Notes: generated by a model not told the origin, from the letters alone. A stretch of DNA of 64,000 bases from an uncultured Hyphomonadaceae bacterium (GCA_913058335.1 CAJXPX010000009.1:1-64000), one strand, 5' to 3'; positions 40,273 through 51,895 are shown, numbered from the stretch's first letter. Numbers and translations are program-made.

Positions 40273-42411
40273 ATGGCGAATGTCACCCAGCTTCATCCGG
40301 AACAGAACCTGTCCATGTGGCAGCCTCACCGTCCTGACAGACCGCATAAATCCGAAGGTGGGAAACGGTTTCGGCTTGTTTCGGAATATGAGCCTAAGGG
40401 CGATCAGCCGAAAGCGATTGAAGAGCTTTGCGACGGCTTAAATTCAATTGAGCGGGATCAGGTTCTGCTAGGTGTCACAGGGTCGGGCAAAACCTTCACT
40501 ATGGCGAAAATTATCGAAGCGACCCAACGCCCTGCCCTGATAATGGCCCCGAATAAAACCCTCGCCGCGCAGCTTTATTCAGAATTTAAAAGCTTTTTCC
40601 CGGATAATGCGGTCGAGTATTTTGTTTCATATTATGATTACTACCAGCCCGAAGCATACGTCCCGCGAACAGACACATTTATTGAGAAAGACAGTTCCGT
40701 AAACGAACAGATTGACCGGATGCGCCATGCGGCAACACGGGCCATTCTAGAGCGGGATGACTGTATAATTGTCGCCTCGGTTTCCTGTATCTACGGTATT
40801 GGGTCGGTCGAAACCTATACGGCGATGACGGTGGATTTGAAAAAGGGGGATGAAATGGATCCCCGCTCCCTCATGGCGCAATTTGTCGAACTTCAATATC
40901 AGCGCAATGATCTGGCGTTTCAGCGCGGTTCGTTCCGCGTTCGGGGCGATACGATTGAACTCTTCCCGGCTCATTATGATGATACAGCCTGGCGGTTTGA
41001 TTTCTTTGGAGACGAGATAGATTCGATCACCGAATTTGACCCTTTGACGGGGAAAACCAAGCGCGACATTAATAATGTTCGCGTTTATGCCAACTCGCAT
41101 TATGTGACGCCCCGCCCGACCGTGCAAAGCGCGATGAAGGGTATCAAAAAAGAACTCGGCGAGACGCTTACGAGGTTTGAAGCCGAGGGAAAATTACTCG
41201 AAGCTCAACGCATTGCCCAGCGCACCGAATTTGATCTGGAGATGATGGCGGCCAGCGGGTTTTGCAACGGCATCGAAAACTACTCCCGTTATCTCACGGG
41301 CCGCGCGCCAGGGGAGCCGCCGCCTACCTTGTTTGAATATCTCCCGGAAGACGCCCTCCTGTTTATGGATGAGAGCCATGTTTCAGTGCCGCAGATCGGC
41401 GCGATGAGTAAGGGCGACTTTAGCCGGAAATCCACCTTGGCCGAGCACGGTTTCCGTCTGCCGAGCTGTATTGATAACCGTCCGCTGAAATTCGAAGAAT
41501 GGGACGCAATGCGCCCTCAGACCGTGCATGTATCTGCGACTCCAAGCGATTGGGAAATGGAACGGACTGGCGGGGTGTTTGTCGAGCAGGTTATTCGCCC
41601 GACCGGATTGATTGACCCGCCCGTCGAAATTCGCCCCGTCGCCAAAGATGGCGCCAATCAGGTCGATGACGTTATTGACGAAGTCCAGAAGGTTGCCGCC
41701 CGCGGCTATCGCTCTTTGGTCACGACCCTGACGAAGAAAATGGCAGAGGACCTGACCGAATATATGAACGATCAGGGCATCCGCGTCCGCTATATGCATA
41801 GCGATGTCGATACGCTAGAGCGGATTGAGATTATCCGCGATCTACGTCTCGGCAAGTTTGATGTACTCATCGGGATTAACCTCCTCCGCGAAGGGCTCGA
41901 CATTCCCGAATGCGCCTTTGTCGGGATTTTGGATGCGGATAAAGAAGGCTTCCTTCGGTCTGAGACGGCTCTCATCCAGACAATCGGACGGGCCGCGCGT
42001 AATAGTGAAGCCAAAGTCGTTCTCTACGCGGATAGGATAACGGGCTCCATGGAGCGCGCGATGAATGAAACGGATCGCCGCCGAGAGATTCAAATTGCTC
42101 ATAATGAAAAACACGGCATTGTTCCGCAAACCGTTCTGCGCGGGGTTGCCGATATGGTGGGCGATAGTCAGGCGGCTGGAAAAATCAAAGACGATGCTAA
42201 TAAATACACGCCAAGCGGTCAGATTAAAAAGAAATACCTTGAAGCGGCCGAAGGCGAGCAAGAGGCCTATATGGGCGGCAACATGACGGCCGTCATGGCC
42301 GATCTTGAAAAGCGCATGTTCGAAGCTGCCGAGAATTTGGAATTTGAAGAAGCCGCTAGACTGCGAGATGAAATGGCACAATTAAAAAAAGCTGTGGACG
42401 CCGCGGAATAA
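40273..42411 (+). CDS. uvrB: Excinuclease ABC subunit B
   Basis: [32 protein letters not shown] motif [24 protein letters not shown]. Confidence 0.97.
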   Translation: MANVTQLHPEQNLSMWQPHRPDRPHKSEGGKRFRLVSEYEPKGDQPKAIEELCDGLNSIERDQVLLGVTGSGKTFTMAKIIEATQRPALIMAPNKTLAAQLYSEFKSFFPDNAVEYFVSYYDYYQPEAYVPRTDTFIEKDSSVNEQIDRMRHAATRAILERDDCIIVASVSCIYGIGSVETYTAMTVDLKKGDEMDPRSLMAQFVELQYQRNDLAFQRGSFRVRGDTIELFPAHYDDTAWRFDFFGDEIDSITEFDPLTGKTKRDINNVRVYANSHYVTPRPTVQSAMKGIKKELGETLTRFEAEGKLLEAQRIAQRTEFDLEMMAASGFCNGIENYSRYLTGRAPGEPPPTLFEYLPEDALLFMDESHVSVPQIGAMSKGDFSRKSTLAEHGFRLPSCIDNRPLKFEEWDAMRPQTVHVSATPSDWEMERTGGVFVEQVIRPTGLIDPPVEIRPVAKDGANQVDDVIDEVQKVAARGYRSLVTTLTKKMAEDLTEYMNDQGIRVRYMHSDVDTLERIEIIRDLRLGKFDVLIGINLLREGLDIPECAFVGILDADKEGFLRSETALIQTIGRAARNSEAKVVLYADRITGSMERAMNETDRRREIQIAHNEKHGIVPQTVLRGVADMVGDSQAAGKIKDDANKYTPSGQIKKKYLEAAEGEQEAYMGGNMTAVMADLEKRMFEAAENLEFEEAARLRDEMAQLKKAVDAAE

Positions 42412-42965
42412 TGTTCAGATTCATAACGTCAATACTCTTTGGGTTCTTCCTGTCTTCTTTTTCTGACTTCGCGGTCACAGAAGAGAAAGAAAATAAAGCG
42501 CTTCACAAAGCTCATATATCAGTCGTGAAAGATCACCGTACCGTCCGTCATATTGGCGTAGAGTCGGCTAGAAAATTAGCTTCAAATGACACTTTGTTTT
42601 TTGATGTCCGGGATAAAAAAGAATTTGATATCAGCCATATCGGCAATAGCGAACACGTTGATCCTGACTTAACGGCATCGGATTTCATGGCGCAATTTGA
42701 TCGGGATTGGACAGGTAAAACACTAATTTTCTATTGCTCTGTAGGTCGCCGCTCCTCCATCTTGGCGGAAAAGGTTCAGGCTGAACTGAAAGCGGCTGGC
42801 GCGAAAGAAGTTTATAATCTGAAAGAAGGAATCTTCGCTTGGCATAATAAAGGTTTACCCTTGGAAAATTCCGTCGGGCCAACGGAATATGTGCACCCTT
42901 ATAATGCTTTTTGGAGACGTATGGTGAACCGTAAGCATTTGATAGCTTACAAAGCAATAGGCTAA
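42411..42965 (+). CDS. Rhodanese-like domain protein, exported
   Basis: N-terminal hydrophobic segment; LFFDVRDKKEFDISHIGNS; active-site loop FYCSVGRRSS. Confidence 0.82.
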   Translation: MFRFITSILFGFFLSSFSDFAVTEEKENKALHKAHISVVKDHRTVRHIGVESARKLASNDTLFFDVRDKKEFDISHIGNSEHVDPDLTASDFMAQFDRDWTGKTLIFYCSVGRRSSILAEKVQAELKAAGAKEVYNLKEGIFAWHNKGLPLENSVGPTEYVHPYNAFWRRMVNRKHLIAYKAIG

Positions 42966-43738
42966 ACCAACCCCTTATCCGTCCCGCAAACCTTATCCCA
43001 AAAGCGGAAATAGAGGCCGTAATTCCCTTTGAATTTCGTATGGTGCAGATTGTGATGGCTGGCCGTAATTATGTGACGGCCCCACCAGCCCTTGACCCAT
43101 TTATCAGGATAGACTTCCCATCCCGCGTGATTAAACACGGCGTTGATAGTCATCACCATGAGCAGCGCAAGCGCAACACCTATATGGAGCGGGATGAACA
43201 GCGCCATGACCGGGAGGAGCCAAGCCGCGCTGACCGCCTCTATCGGGTCGAAAGAAAAGCTCGCCCAAGGCGTTGGCTGAACCGAGCGGTGGTGCCCTTC
43301 ATGAGTATATTTAAATAATTTCCGATGATGCATGAGGCGGTGCGTGAAATAAAACCATGTGTCTTGCGCGAAGAGGTAAATCGCGGCGGAGAGAAAGAAA
43401 TAGCTCCATCCCCAAACACTATCGGGCATAGCGCTATAGAGCGCGGTGCCGCCGGCTTTCCACATCTCAAGAACGATTGCGGCTGGGAGCGCATAGATGA
43501 AGGCGCTGATTATAGAGAGCCGAATTTCATTGCGGATCGTCGCGCGGGTTGGCTCTTGTTTTGATAGGCGGCGTGCCTTTCTCGGCGCGCGTTTCCAGAG
43601 CGCCCAGTGGATTGGTCCGACAATGATGAAATACCGCGCAATAATAATCGCCGTGAACGCCAAATAGGTCACGAGCGTTTGCCCCAAAGGTATCGACCAG
43701 CCATCCATAAACAAGATATAGACTATGAACGGTCTCAA
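42962..43738 (-). CDS. Sterol desaturase/fatty acid hydroxylase family protein
   Basis: Histidine boxes HRLMHHRKLFKYTHEGHHRS and HHNLHHTKFKGNYGLYFRFWDKVCGTD. Confidence 0.9.
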   Translation of the reverse strand: MRPFIVYILFMDGWSIPLGQTLVTYLAFTAIIIARYFIIVGPIHWALWKRAPRKARRLSKQEPTRATIRNEIRLSIISAFIYALPAAIVLEMWKAGGTALYSAMPDSVWGWSYFFLSAAIYLFAQDTWFYFTHRLMHHRKLFKYTHEGHHRSVQPTPWASFSFDPIEAVSAAWLLPVMALFIPLHIGVALALLMVMTINAVFNHAGWEVYPDKWVKGWWGRHIITASHHNLHHTKFKGNYGLYFRFWDKVCGTDKGLV

Positions 43739-43793
43739 GCCAGCGGGAAAGTTAGGTGATTGACGGCGCTGTGCTTGGCCTTAGATTGATAAT

Positions 43794-45269
43794 ATGAGCA
43801 CAGTTATTCTTTCTATTGACCAAGGCACCACATCTTCCCGGACACTGGTCTTTTCTCCCCGCGGGCGCATCCTGTTCACTGCGCAAGAGGAATTTCCGCA
43901 AATCTACCCGCAAGACGGATGGGTGGAACATGACCCTGAGACGATTTGGAAAACGGTTTTAAAAACGCTTAAACAAGCTTGGAACTTTGCGGAAGAAAAC
44001 GATCATGACGTGGCGGGCATCGGGATTACAAATCAGCGTGAAACGACGCTGGTCTGGAATAGAGAAACCGGAAAATGTCTTTACAAAGCGATCGTCTGGC
44101 AGGACCGACGGACGGCGCAGGCCTGCCGGGAAATGGCGAAGAAAATGCCGGTTGAGGAACTCAACGCCAAATCCGGCCTCATTCATGACCCTTATTTCAG
44201 TGGCAGTAAAATCGCTTGGATTTTAGATAATATTGACGGGGCGCGCGACCTTGCAGAACAAGATAAACTCGCCTTCGGGACAGTGGATTGCTTCCTTATC
44301 TGGCGTCTGACCGAAGGGAGGATCCACGCCACGGACGCCACCAATGCGAGCCGCACCAATCTTTTTAATATCCATACACAAGAGTGGGATGAAGAGCTTT
44401 TGAATCTGTTTGACGTTCCCCTTTCTGGTCTGCCGAAGGTTAAAGATTGTGTTGATGACTTCGGGACATGTTGCCTCTTGGGCAAAGACATCCCCATTTT
44501 AGGAGTCGCGGGCGACCAACAGGCCGCCGCAATTGGGCAAGCTTGTTTCCAAGAAGGCGATATAAAATCCACTTACGGAACCGGGTGTTTTGTGATCCTA
44601 AATACGGGAGAAAAATGTATCGCCTCAGAAAATCGATTATTGTCTACTATTTGCTACCGTTTGGACGGGAAAACGACTTATGCGTTGGAAGGATCCATTT
44701 TCATTGCCGGAGCCGCGGTGCAATGGCTTCGTGATGAAGTGAAAATTATTGATCACGCCAAAGACACAGAAAGCCTCTGCAAGAGTTTGGACAGCAATAA
44801 AGGGGTTTACCTTGTGCCAGCCTTTACCGGGTTGGGCGCGCCGTATTGGGACCCCGAGGCGCGCGGAGGTCTGTTTGGCCTGACGCGAGATACGGGCCGC
44901 GCAGAAATCGTGCGCGCCACTATCGAGAGCGTTTGCTACCAGACTTACGATTTATTCTCTGCAATGGCGCAGGACGGCGTAGAGCCAAAAATGCTCCGTG
45001 TCGATGGCGGTATGGTCGCCAATGACTGGATGGTGCAATATCTCGCGGGCGTTTTAGACATTCCGGTAGAACGGCCAAAAGTCCTTGAAACCACGGCTTT
45101 CGGCGCTGCCGCCTTGGCCGCTGTGGGGGCGGGGTTATTCCCCTCTTTGGAAGCTATTAAAGATGTTTGGACACTGGATAAAAACTTTGACCCGCAAATG
45201 GACGCGGATACACGTCAATCTGTCTTGGCCGGATGGAAATCTTCCGTGCAAAAAGTCCTGACAGATTGA
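43794..45269 (+). CDS. glpK: Glycerol kinase
   Basis: ILSIDQGTTSSRTLVF; VWQDRRTAQ; GVAGDQQAAAIGQACFQEGDIKSTYGTGCF. Confidence 0.96.
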   Translation: MSTVILSIDQGTTSSRTLVFSPRGRILFTAQEEFPQIYPQDGWVEHDPETIWKTVLKTLKQAWNFAEENDHDVAGIGITNQRETTLVWNRETGKCLYKAIVWQDRRTAQACREMAKKMPVEELNAKSGLIHDPYFSGSKIAWILDNIDGARDLAEQDKLAFGTVDCFLIWRLTEGRIHATDATNASRTNLFNIHTQEWDEELLNLFDVPLSGLPKVKDCVDDFGTCCLLGKDIPILGVAGDQQAAAIGQACFQEGDIKSTYGTGCFVILNTGEKCIASENRLLSTICYRLDGKTTYALEGSIFIAGAAVQWLRDEVKIIDHAKDTESLCKSLDSNKGVYLVPAFTGLGAPYWDPEARGGLFGLTRDTGRAEIVRATIESVCYQTYDLFSAMAQDGVEPKMLRVDGGMVANDWMVQYLAGVLDIPVERPKVLETTAFGAAALAAVGAGLFPSLEAIKDVWTLDKNFDPQMDADTRQSVLAGWKSSVQKVLTD

Positions 45270-45325
45270 GCAAAGAGGGTTTGCAGGACGGCTCTTGAGC
45301 GTTATAGAACCGTGCACCCAGAGAT

Positions 45326-45402
45326 GGGGGGATAGCTCAGTTGGTTAGAGCCACCCGCTCATAACGGGTTGGTCGGGGGTTCAAGTCCCTCTCCCCCTAC
45401 CA
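45326..45402 (+). tRNA. tRNA with CAT anticodon, most likely tRNA-Ile2 (lysidine-modified)
   Basis: GGGGGGATAGCTCAGTTGGTTAGAGCCACCCGCTCATAACGGGTTGGTCGGGGGTTCAAGTCCCTCTCCCCCTACCA; resembles E. coli tRNA-Ile2 in the anticodon-to-TPsiC region. Confidence 0.92.
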
Positions 45403-45406
45403 TTTC

Positions 45407-46198
45407 TTACTCAATTCGTTTCGTGATGTTCAATTCCCAGTTATAGTCGTAATCTTCGATCTGCTTGGCATTTTGCAGCGCGGTCTTTTTTTCATTTTCT
45501 GCAAATTTGACGAGATAGGATATAACGTCTGCTTCGCTGGCCCCAAAGTCTTCCTTATACCATTTAAAAATACTCGAAGCGGTGATATTACCGTTCTTGT
45601 CAATCCGAACACCTCGGGGACTAGAGATGAAAGCCTTCGCGGCTTCGGTCAGATCAGCATCCAACGTGGCCGCTTCCCAAGCTGTTTTTTTGAGGTTTGG
45701 ACACCCAATAGACGCACAATTAAAAGCGAAATGGACCCGTGGTTCGTCATATAGTTCCCGTACGGTATCATGCTCGATATTATTGAGGCTTATCTTCTGC
45801 CCACGGACGGTCAATATTTTGTTATCCCAAGGACCCGTTAAAAAGCCGATTTTTTTTATAGATTTCACCGGATATTTATCCAGTATCAGCTCGACCGTTT
45901 TGGCGTTATAAAGATTAAACCAATACGCCATTGCCTGTTCGTCTGAATATGACGAAATATCGATGCCTGAGAGGCTCTCTATGTAGCGTTCCAGTCCCCT
46001 CTCATCAGCGTCTGTCACCTTATCATAGGCGACAAGGTTTAACCCGTTTTCCGATGTAACATATTTAGCGAGAAACGCATTATAGGGTTGATTGATATCT
46101 GAACCTGTCTCGGTTTGTGTCACGTCCTGTGCTGTGGTCGTTAAAGGCCCCAAAAGCCCGCCCATGAGAAGAAGCGTGAGTTTGGTAAACTTCGTCAC
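45407..46198 (-). CDS. DUF547 domain protein, exported
   Basis: YWFNLYNAKTVELILDKYPVKSIK...HFAFNCASIGCPNLKKTAWEA. Confidence 0.87.
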   Translation of the reverse strand: MTKFTKLTLLLMGGLLGPLTTTAQDVTQTETGSDINQPYNAFLAKYVTSENGLNLVAYDKVTDADERGLERYIESLSGIDISSYSDEQAMAYWFNLYNAKTVELILDKYPVKSIKKIGFLTGPWDNKILTVRGQKISLNNIEHDTVRELYDEPRVHFAFNCASIGCPNLKKTAWEAATLDADLTEAAKAFISSPRGVRIDKNGNITASSIFKWYKEDFGASEADVISYLVKFAENEKKTALQNAKQIEDYDYNWELNITKRIE

Positions 46199-46334
46199 AG
46201 TTGGCCCCTAATTTGAAATTCAATCTAAACACAGCTTACAGAAAACAGTCGAAGACAGGCTCAAATTTTAGACACGAAAGAGTGAACGTCAATATGCAGA
46301 AAATCCCTCTGCCAAAAGCGGGATTTTCCTTACC

Positions 46335-47225
46335 TTATTTCGCGATATTAAGGGACCAATCATATTCATAATCCTTAATTTCGTTTGCATTTTGCATGGC
46401 GGTCTTTTTCGCGCCCTCCGCAAACTGAGACAGATAAGTCAGGACGTCTTCTTCAGTCTCCCCAAAGTCTTCTTTGTACCAATCGAAAATTTTTGAAGCT
46501 CTTATATCTTCATTATTGACCATTATCCCGCGGGGGCTGGAAACATAGTCCTTTGCTGCTTGTTGTAAGTCTGCCTCCAGCGTTTCGGCCTCCCAAGCGG
46601 TTGTTTTTAAGTTTGGGCATCCTATCGACGCGCAATTCACCGCAAAATGTATTCGGGGCTCGTCATAATTTTCGCGTAATGTGTCATGCTCGATTTCATC
46701 TAAAGTCATAGTCGCGCCCCTGACATTGACGAGCTTTTGACTCCATGGGTCACTAATATCTTTAATGGAATCGACCGGATAATTATCAAGAATTAAATCC
46801 AAAGTGACAGCGTTATAGAGATTGAACCAATAAGCCATCATTTCAGTGTCGGAAAAATCTGAAACCTCCATATTCGCAAGATTTTCGATATAGCTTTCCA
46901 AGGCGGCGGCATCCGTGTCCGTAACATCCTGATACGCCAAAAGGTTTATACCCTCAGTAGGTTTTACATAGGTTTTGAGGAAGGCATTATAGGGCGCGTT
47001 CACTTCGGAAAGTTTGACTGTCTGAGAGGTGTTGTCACGCGTTTCAGTCCTTCGTGTGTCGGCGACGACCTTCACCGTCTCGCTCATCTCTACGCTCTTC
47101 TCATTAGAAGCCTCAGGGGTAGGCTGAAGCTTGTCCTGTCCGCCGCAGGCGGAGAGAGATAAAGTTACCGTTGCGGTCAATAAAACCATTTTCAACGCTT
47201 TTGTCATGGAGGGTCCTTCGGGCAT
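46335..47225 (-). CDS. DUF547 domain lipoprotein
   Basis: Lipobox LSLSACGG; YWFNLYNAVTLDLILDNYPVDSIK...HFAVNCASIGCPNLKTTAWEA. Confidence 0.88.
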   Translation of the reverse strand: MPEGPSMTKALKMVLLTATVTLSLSACGGQDKLQPTPEASNEKSVEMSETVKVVADTRRTETRDNTSQTVKLSEVNAPYNAFLKTYVKPTEGINLLAYQDVTDTDAAALESYIENLANMEVSDFSDTEMMAYWFNLYNAVTLDLILDNYPVDSIKDISDPWSQKLVNVRGATMTLDEIEHDTLRENYDEPRIHFAVNCASIGCPNLKTTAWEAETLEADLQQAAKDYVSSPRGIMVNNEDIRASKIFDWYKEDFGETEEDVLTYLSQFAEGAKKTAMQNANEIKDYEYDWSLNIAK

Positions 47226-47330
47226 ATCGTTTATTATATATAATTCATAAACGGAAACGTCGCCTCATTCGTTCCCTTTCTGGAAAGCGCACTCTCTTTT
47301 TCTGAGTTGAATTAAATATTGTTCCGCCAA

Positions 47331-47356
47331 CAAAAAACCCGCCTCAAAGGCGGGTT
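47331..47356 (-). terminator. Rho-independent terminator of the ribosomal protein/rpoA/rplQ operon
   Basis: Minus strand AACCCGCC-tttga-GGCGGGTTTTTTG just downstream of rplQ. Confidence 0.88.
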
Positions 47357-47383
47357 CTTCGTATAAATTTTTTCTGAGATTCT

Positions 47384-47797
47384 TTATGCGTTCTCAACCT
47401 CGGCCATACGCTCTCGGTCGCCTTTACCTTTCGCATCAACATCGCGATCTACAAATTCAATAACAGCCATAGGCGCATTATCACCATAGCGGAAACCGGC
47501 TTTCATCACGCGAATATAACCGCCTTGGCGATCTGCATAACGAGGACCGATAACGTCAAAGAGCTTTTTAGACTGCTCTTTGTTCCGTGTGCGGGCAATC
47601 GCGATGCGACGGCTGTTCAGATCACCTTTTTTAGCAAGCGTTACAAGCTTCTCAACGAAAGGACGAAGTTCTTTCGCTTTCGGAAGCGTTGTCACGATTT
47701 GCTCATGCTCAATGAGACTGGATGACATATTAGCGAACATAGCTTTGCGATGGCTCGCAGTGCGGTTCAGTTTACGATGGGCCATTTTATGACGCAT
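47384..47797 (-). CDS. rplQ: 50S ribosomal protein L17
   Basis: [24 protein letters not shown]. Confidence 0.97.
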   Translation of the reverse strand: MRHKMAHRKLNRTASHRKAMFANMSSSLIEHEQIVTTLPKAKELRPFVEKLVTLAKKGDLNSRRIAIARTRNKEQSKKLFDVIGPRYADRQGGYIRVMKAGFRYGDNAPMAVIEFVDRDVDAKGKGDRERMAEVENA

Positions 47798-47826
47798 GGC
47801 TTAATCCTCTTAATGTTCAGGGCGAC

Positions 47827-48843
47827 CTAAATGTGGTCGTCGTATTTCTTTGCGAGATCTTCAATATTTTCCGGTGGCCAATTAGGGGCGTCCATACCGA
47901 GGTGTAGACCCATTGCGGCCAGAACTTCTTTAATCTCGTTCAGCGACTTGCGACCAAAGTTAGGAGTGCGAAGCATTTCAGCCTCGGACTTCTGAATTAG
48001 ATCACCGATATATACAATATTATCGTTCTTCAGGCAGTTTGCAGACCGGACTGATAATTCTAACTCGTCCACTTTACGAAGCAGAGCCGGGTTGAAATCG
48101 AGTTCGGGTTTCTCTTCACCGCGCGACATATCTTCCGGATCGTCAAAGTTCACGAAGACTTGGAATTGGTCCTGAAGGATACGCGCCGCAACAGCAACAG
48201 CATCTTCGGGCGTAACAGCCGCGTTGGTTTCGATATCTATAATCAACTTATCATAATCAAGAACTTGGCCTTCGCGCGTATCTTCGACGCGGTAGGCAAC
48301 GCGTTTTACCGGAGAGTAAAGGGCGTCAATTGAAATCAAACCAATTGGGGCATCTTCAGGACGACTGTCAGCAGCAGGGACATACCCCTTACCAGTCGTG
48401 ACTGTTAGCTCCATACGGATATCTGCGCCTTCGTCGGCTGTACAAATAATGTGATCTTTGTTCAGAACTTCAACGTCGGCGGTTTCTTCAATGTCAGCAC
48501 CAGTCACAGGTCCTGCGCCCGTTTTACGAAGCAAAAGCTTTTTGGGGCCTTCGACATGCATACGAACGGCCAAACCTTTAAGGTTCAGGACAACATTTGT
48601 CACATCTTCGCGGACACCGGGAATAGAGGTGAATTCATGAACGATACCATCGATTTGAACTGCCGAAACAGCAGCGCCTTGCAGTGAAGACAGCAAAACA
48701 CGACGTAGCGCGTTTCCGAGTGTCATACCAAAACCGCGCTCTAGCGGTTCAGCGGTGACGATTGCTTTACGCTCAGGATCACGACCGGGTTCAATCTCTG
48801 GATTGATCGGGCGGATGAGTTCTTGCCAGTTTTTCTCAATCAC
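47827..48843 (-). CDS. rpoA: DNA-directed RNA polymerase subunit alpha
   Basis: [49 protein letters not shown]. Confidence 0.98.
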   Translation of the reverse strand: MIEKNWQELIRPINPEIEPGRDPERKAIVTAEPLERGFGMTLGNALRRVLLSSLQGAAVSAVQIDGIVHEFTSIPGVREDVTNVVLNLKGLAVRMHVEGPKKLLLRKTGAGPVTGADIEETADVEVLNKDHIICTADEGADIRMELTVTTGKGYVPAADSRPEDAPIGLISIDALYSPVKRVAYRVEDTREGQVLDYDKLIIDIETNAAVTPEDAVAVAARILQDQFQVFVNFDDPEDMSRGEEKPELDFNPALLRKVDELELSVRSANCLKNDNIVYIGDLIQKSEAEMLRTPNFGRKSLNEIKEVLAAMGLHLGMDAPNWPPENIEDLAKKYDDHI

Positions 48844-48955
48844 AATCTTTGCCTTTTCTTATCAGTGTCGGCGCGTCGGTGTCTGCTCTGAATGAGCGGA
48901 CGTCGTGCCGGAAATAGCCTGCCTTTTGTAAAGGCAGGCCGGCTTGGTCTACTAA

Positions 48956-49345
48956 CTAAACGCGGCGACGTTTAGGTGGACGGCAGCCATTATGCGGAAT
49001 AGGGGTCACGTCACGAATAGTCGTGATCGTAAAACCAGCGGCTTGCAAAGCGCGGACAGCACTTTCACGACCAGAGCCGGGCCCGTTTACATTAACTTCC
49101 AATGTTGTCATGCCGTGATCGGCGGCTTTACGGCCAGCTTCTTCCGCAGCGACCTGAGCCGCGTAAGGAGTGGATTTACGTGAGCCTTTAAAGCCCATGC
49201 CACCCGCAGAACACCATGCCACGGTATTGCCTTGGGCATCCGTGATGGTAATCATTGTATTGTTAAAAGTCGAATTCACATGCGCAACGCCGGAAGTAAT
49301 ATTTTTCCGGGCGGCACGGCGAATACGTGTGGGTTCTTTAGCCAT
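48956..49345 (-). CDS. rpsK: 30S ribosomal protein S11
   Basis: [22 protein letters not shown]...[15 protein letters not shown]. Confidence 0.98.
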   Translation of the reverse strand: MAKEPTRIRRAARKNITSGVAHVNSTFNNTMITITDAQGNTVAWCSAGGMGFKGSRKSTPYAAQVAAEEAGRKAADHGMTTLEVNVNGPGSGRESAVRALQAAGFTITTIRDVTPIPHNGCRPPKRRRV

Positions 49346-49355
49346 CTGAGCTTAC

Positions 49356-49724
49356 CTACTTCTTCTTGCCGGCAATGGCCTTTGCAGGGCCTTTGCGTGT
49401 ACGAGCATTAGTGTGTGTGCGCTGACCGCGAACCGGCAGACCACGACGGTGACGGAGGCCGCGATAATTACCCATATCCATCAAGCGCTTAATATTCTGA
49501 GAGCGCTCACGACGCAAATCACCTTCAACCTGATAGGTTGAGTCAATTGTTTCACGAATTTGCAGGATCTCTTGATCCGTCAAATCGTGCACGCGACGGT
49601 CGTGCGCAATGCCGACTTTTTCGCAGATCTCAGCCGCCGTAGAGGGACCGATACCATGAATATAACGCAGAGCAATTTCTACGCGCTTATTAGTCGGGAT
49701 GTTTACCCCAGCAATACGAGCCAC
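49356..49724 (-). CDS. rpsM: 30S ribosomal protein S13 (GTG start)
   Basis: [29 protein letters not shown] at 49724 preceded by AGGAGG; ORF track start at 49787 is too long. Confidence 0.96.
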   Translation of the reverse strand: MARIAGVNIPTNKRVEIALRYIHGIGPSTAAEICEKVGIAHDRRVHDLTDQEILQIRETIDSTYQVEGDLRRERSQNIKRLMDMGNYRGLRHRRGLPVRGQRTHTNARTRKGPAKAIAGKKK

Positions 49725-49899
49725 TTTTGGCCTCCTAATCAATCCTGCTTGCGGTCGGTCCTGAACGCTTAGCTCACCCCATAGCAAAAGGGGCGAGCGA
49801 TAATCGAACCGTCCGCGAAAGCGGGTTACTTAGTCTTAACCCCTCCTGCCGTCAAGCAGGAGCAGCCATAGATTCATGAGATTCTTCAGCCTTTTCTCT

Positions 49900-50517
49900 T
49901 TAAGAGAAGAGACGCGCGAAAAATCCTTTCTTTTTTGGGGCTTTTGCCCCGTCATCCGCGACTAAAACGCGGTTAACATTTGACGACACAGTTTCAATGT
50001 CTGCCATTCCGTCCACTTCGCTCAATTTTCCTTGAGCCGCATAATAAGGGAGCAGCGGAGCCGTCTGTTTATTATAATTTTCTAAGCGAATCGCAAATGT
50101 CTCCGGATTATCATCCTTACGACCTTCCTCTTCGAATCGCTTTGTGATTCTTTTCATCAAGGCGTCATCATCAACACGAAGACGAACAACCCGATCAACA
50201 GTCTGTCCACGCTTTTCAAGGGCGGCGTCCAAGGCTTTGGCCTGAGCAACTGTTCTTGGAAAGCCGTCAAAAATAAATCCGTTAGAATTGGGGTGTGTGT
50301 CCAACTGTTCTTCGATTAAGGCGATGACAATCTCATCAGAGACCAAATCACCGCGATCCATAATACCCGCGACAGTCTTACCTAGCTCTGTTCCCGACGC
50401 CCGTGCAGCACGAAGCATATCACCAGTCGAAAGCTGTATCAAACCACGCTCTTGAACAAGCCGTTTCGCCTGTGTGCCTTTGCCAGCAGCGGGGGGACCA
50501 AAGAGAATAAGATTCAT
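49900..50517 (-). CDS. adk: Adenylate kinase
   Basis: MNLILFGPPAAGKGTQAKRL...FIFDGFPRTVAQAKALD. Confidence 0.96.
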   Translation of the reverse strand: MNLILFGPPAAGKGTQAKRLVQERGLIQLSTGDMLRAARASGTELGKTVAGIMDRGDLVSDEIVIALIEEQLDTHPNSNGFIFDGFPRTVAQAKALDAALEKRGQTVDRVVRLRVDDDALMKRITKRFEEEGRKDDNPETFAIRLENYNKQTAPLLPYYAAQGKLSEVDGMADIETVSSNVNRVLVADDGAKAPKKKGFFARLFS

Positions 50518-50530
50518 CATAGTTAACTGC

Positions 50531-51895
50531 CTATCGGTTCCTTCGGCGCATCCGGGATTTCTTGATCAATCCCTCATATTGGTGAGCCACCAGATGTGAT
50601 TGGATTTGCGCCACTGTATCAAGTGTTACAGACACGATAATCAAAAGGCTCATCCCGCCGATTAACATCGCAACAGACGGAGGGATAGCTCCACCTTGGC
50701 GCGCAATGATCAATTCGGGAAGAACGCAGACAAAAGCCACATATACTGCGCCTATAAAAGTCAGACGAGAAAGAACATAGGACAAGTAGTCCGCTGTCCG
50801 TTTTCCGGGCCGGATACCGGGAAGGAAGCCACCATTCTTGCGAAGGTTGTCGGCTACATCGTCGGGTTTGAAAACATATGGGACATAGAAATAACAGAAG
50901 AAAATAATCAGTATGGCATAAAGCGTTAAATAAAGCGGCGAACCATAAGAAATAAAGGCCAAAATTGTTCCAACAATACCGGTACCTTCTTCGGCACTGT
51001 TATTCATTAGAATTGGGCCAAGTGTTGCCGGCAAGAGCAATAGAGAACTTGCGAAAATTGGGGGAATAACACCAGCCGTATTCAGTTTTAACGGCATGAA
51101 AGAGCTTTCGCCGCCAAAGGTTTTTCCCCCTGCCATCTGCCGTTTAGGATATTGCACCAGTAATCGTCGCTGGGCCCTTTCCACATAGACAATCAACATT
51201 GAGAGTCCGACAAACAGGACAATCAGAAAGAGGAGTAACAATTCAGAGACGGTGCCTTGCTGATTCAATTCAAAGGCTTGAAAAATCGCTTTTGGTAATT
51301 CCGCAACAATCCCGGCGAAAATGATCAAAGAAACCCCGTTGCCCACACCTCGCGCCGTTACTTGTTCCCCCATCCACATGAGGAACATAGTGCCTCCAAC
51401 CAGAGTAATAACTGTGGAAGCTTGGAAGAATAAACCCGGGTTGATAACTGCACCAGGTGTACCTTGTAGAGCTCGGGCAATCCCGAAGGCTTGGAAGGCC
51501 GCCAAAAAAACAGTCAGGTAACGTGTATATTGATTGATTTGCTTTCGGCCCTGTTCGCCGTCCTTGTCCAATTCCTTGAGAGACGGAATCGAGCCTTTCA
51601 TCAAGGTCATAATGATCGAGGCTGAAATATAAGGCATGACGTTTAATGCGAAAATCGCCATACGCTCAACAGCGCCGCCGGCAAACATATTCAAACGTGT
51701 CAGAAGGCCGCCTCCCCCAGAGGAAAATGCGGTCTGGAATGCCGCCATGTCCATGCCTGGAATCGGAACAAATGTCCCGAGACGGTAAATAATTAGAATT
51801 CCGAGGGTGAAGAGAAGTCTGTGCTGCAACTCTTTCGCCTTGGCAAAAACGCCAAGGTTCATATTTGCTGCTAATTGTTCTGACGCTGATGCCAT
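50531..51895 (-). CDS. secY: Preprotein translocase subunit SecY
   Basis: 454 aa; LGIMPYISASII-like ALNVMPYISASIIM; multi-TM; position after rplO. Confidence 0.97.
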   Translation of the reverse strand: MASASEQLAANMNLGVFAKAKELQHRLLFTLGILIIYRLGTFVPIPGMDMAAFQTAFSSGGGGLLTRLNMFAGGAVERMAIFALNVMPYISASIIMTLMKGSIPSLKELDKDGEQGRKQINQYTRYLTVFLAAFQAFGIARALQGTPGAVINPGLFFQASTVITLVGGTMFLMWMGEQVTARGVGNGVSLIIFAGIVAELPKAIFQAFELNQQGTVSELLLLFLIVLFVGLSMLIVYVERAQRRLLVQYPKRQMAGGKTFGGESSFMPLKLNTAGVIPPIFASSLLLLPATLGPILMNNSAEEGTGIVGTILAFISYGSPLYLTLYAILIIFFCYFYVPYVFKPDDVADNLRKNGGFLPGIRPGKRTADYLSYVLSRLTFIGAVYVAFVCVLPELIIARQGGAIPPSVAMLIGGMSLLIIVSVTLDTVAQIQSHLVAHQYEGLIKKSRMRRRNR

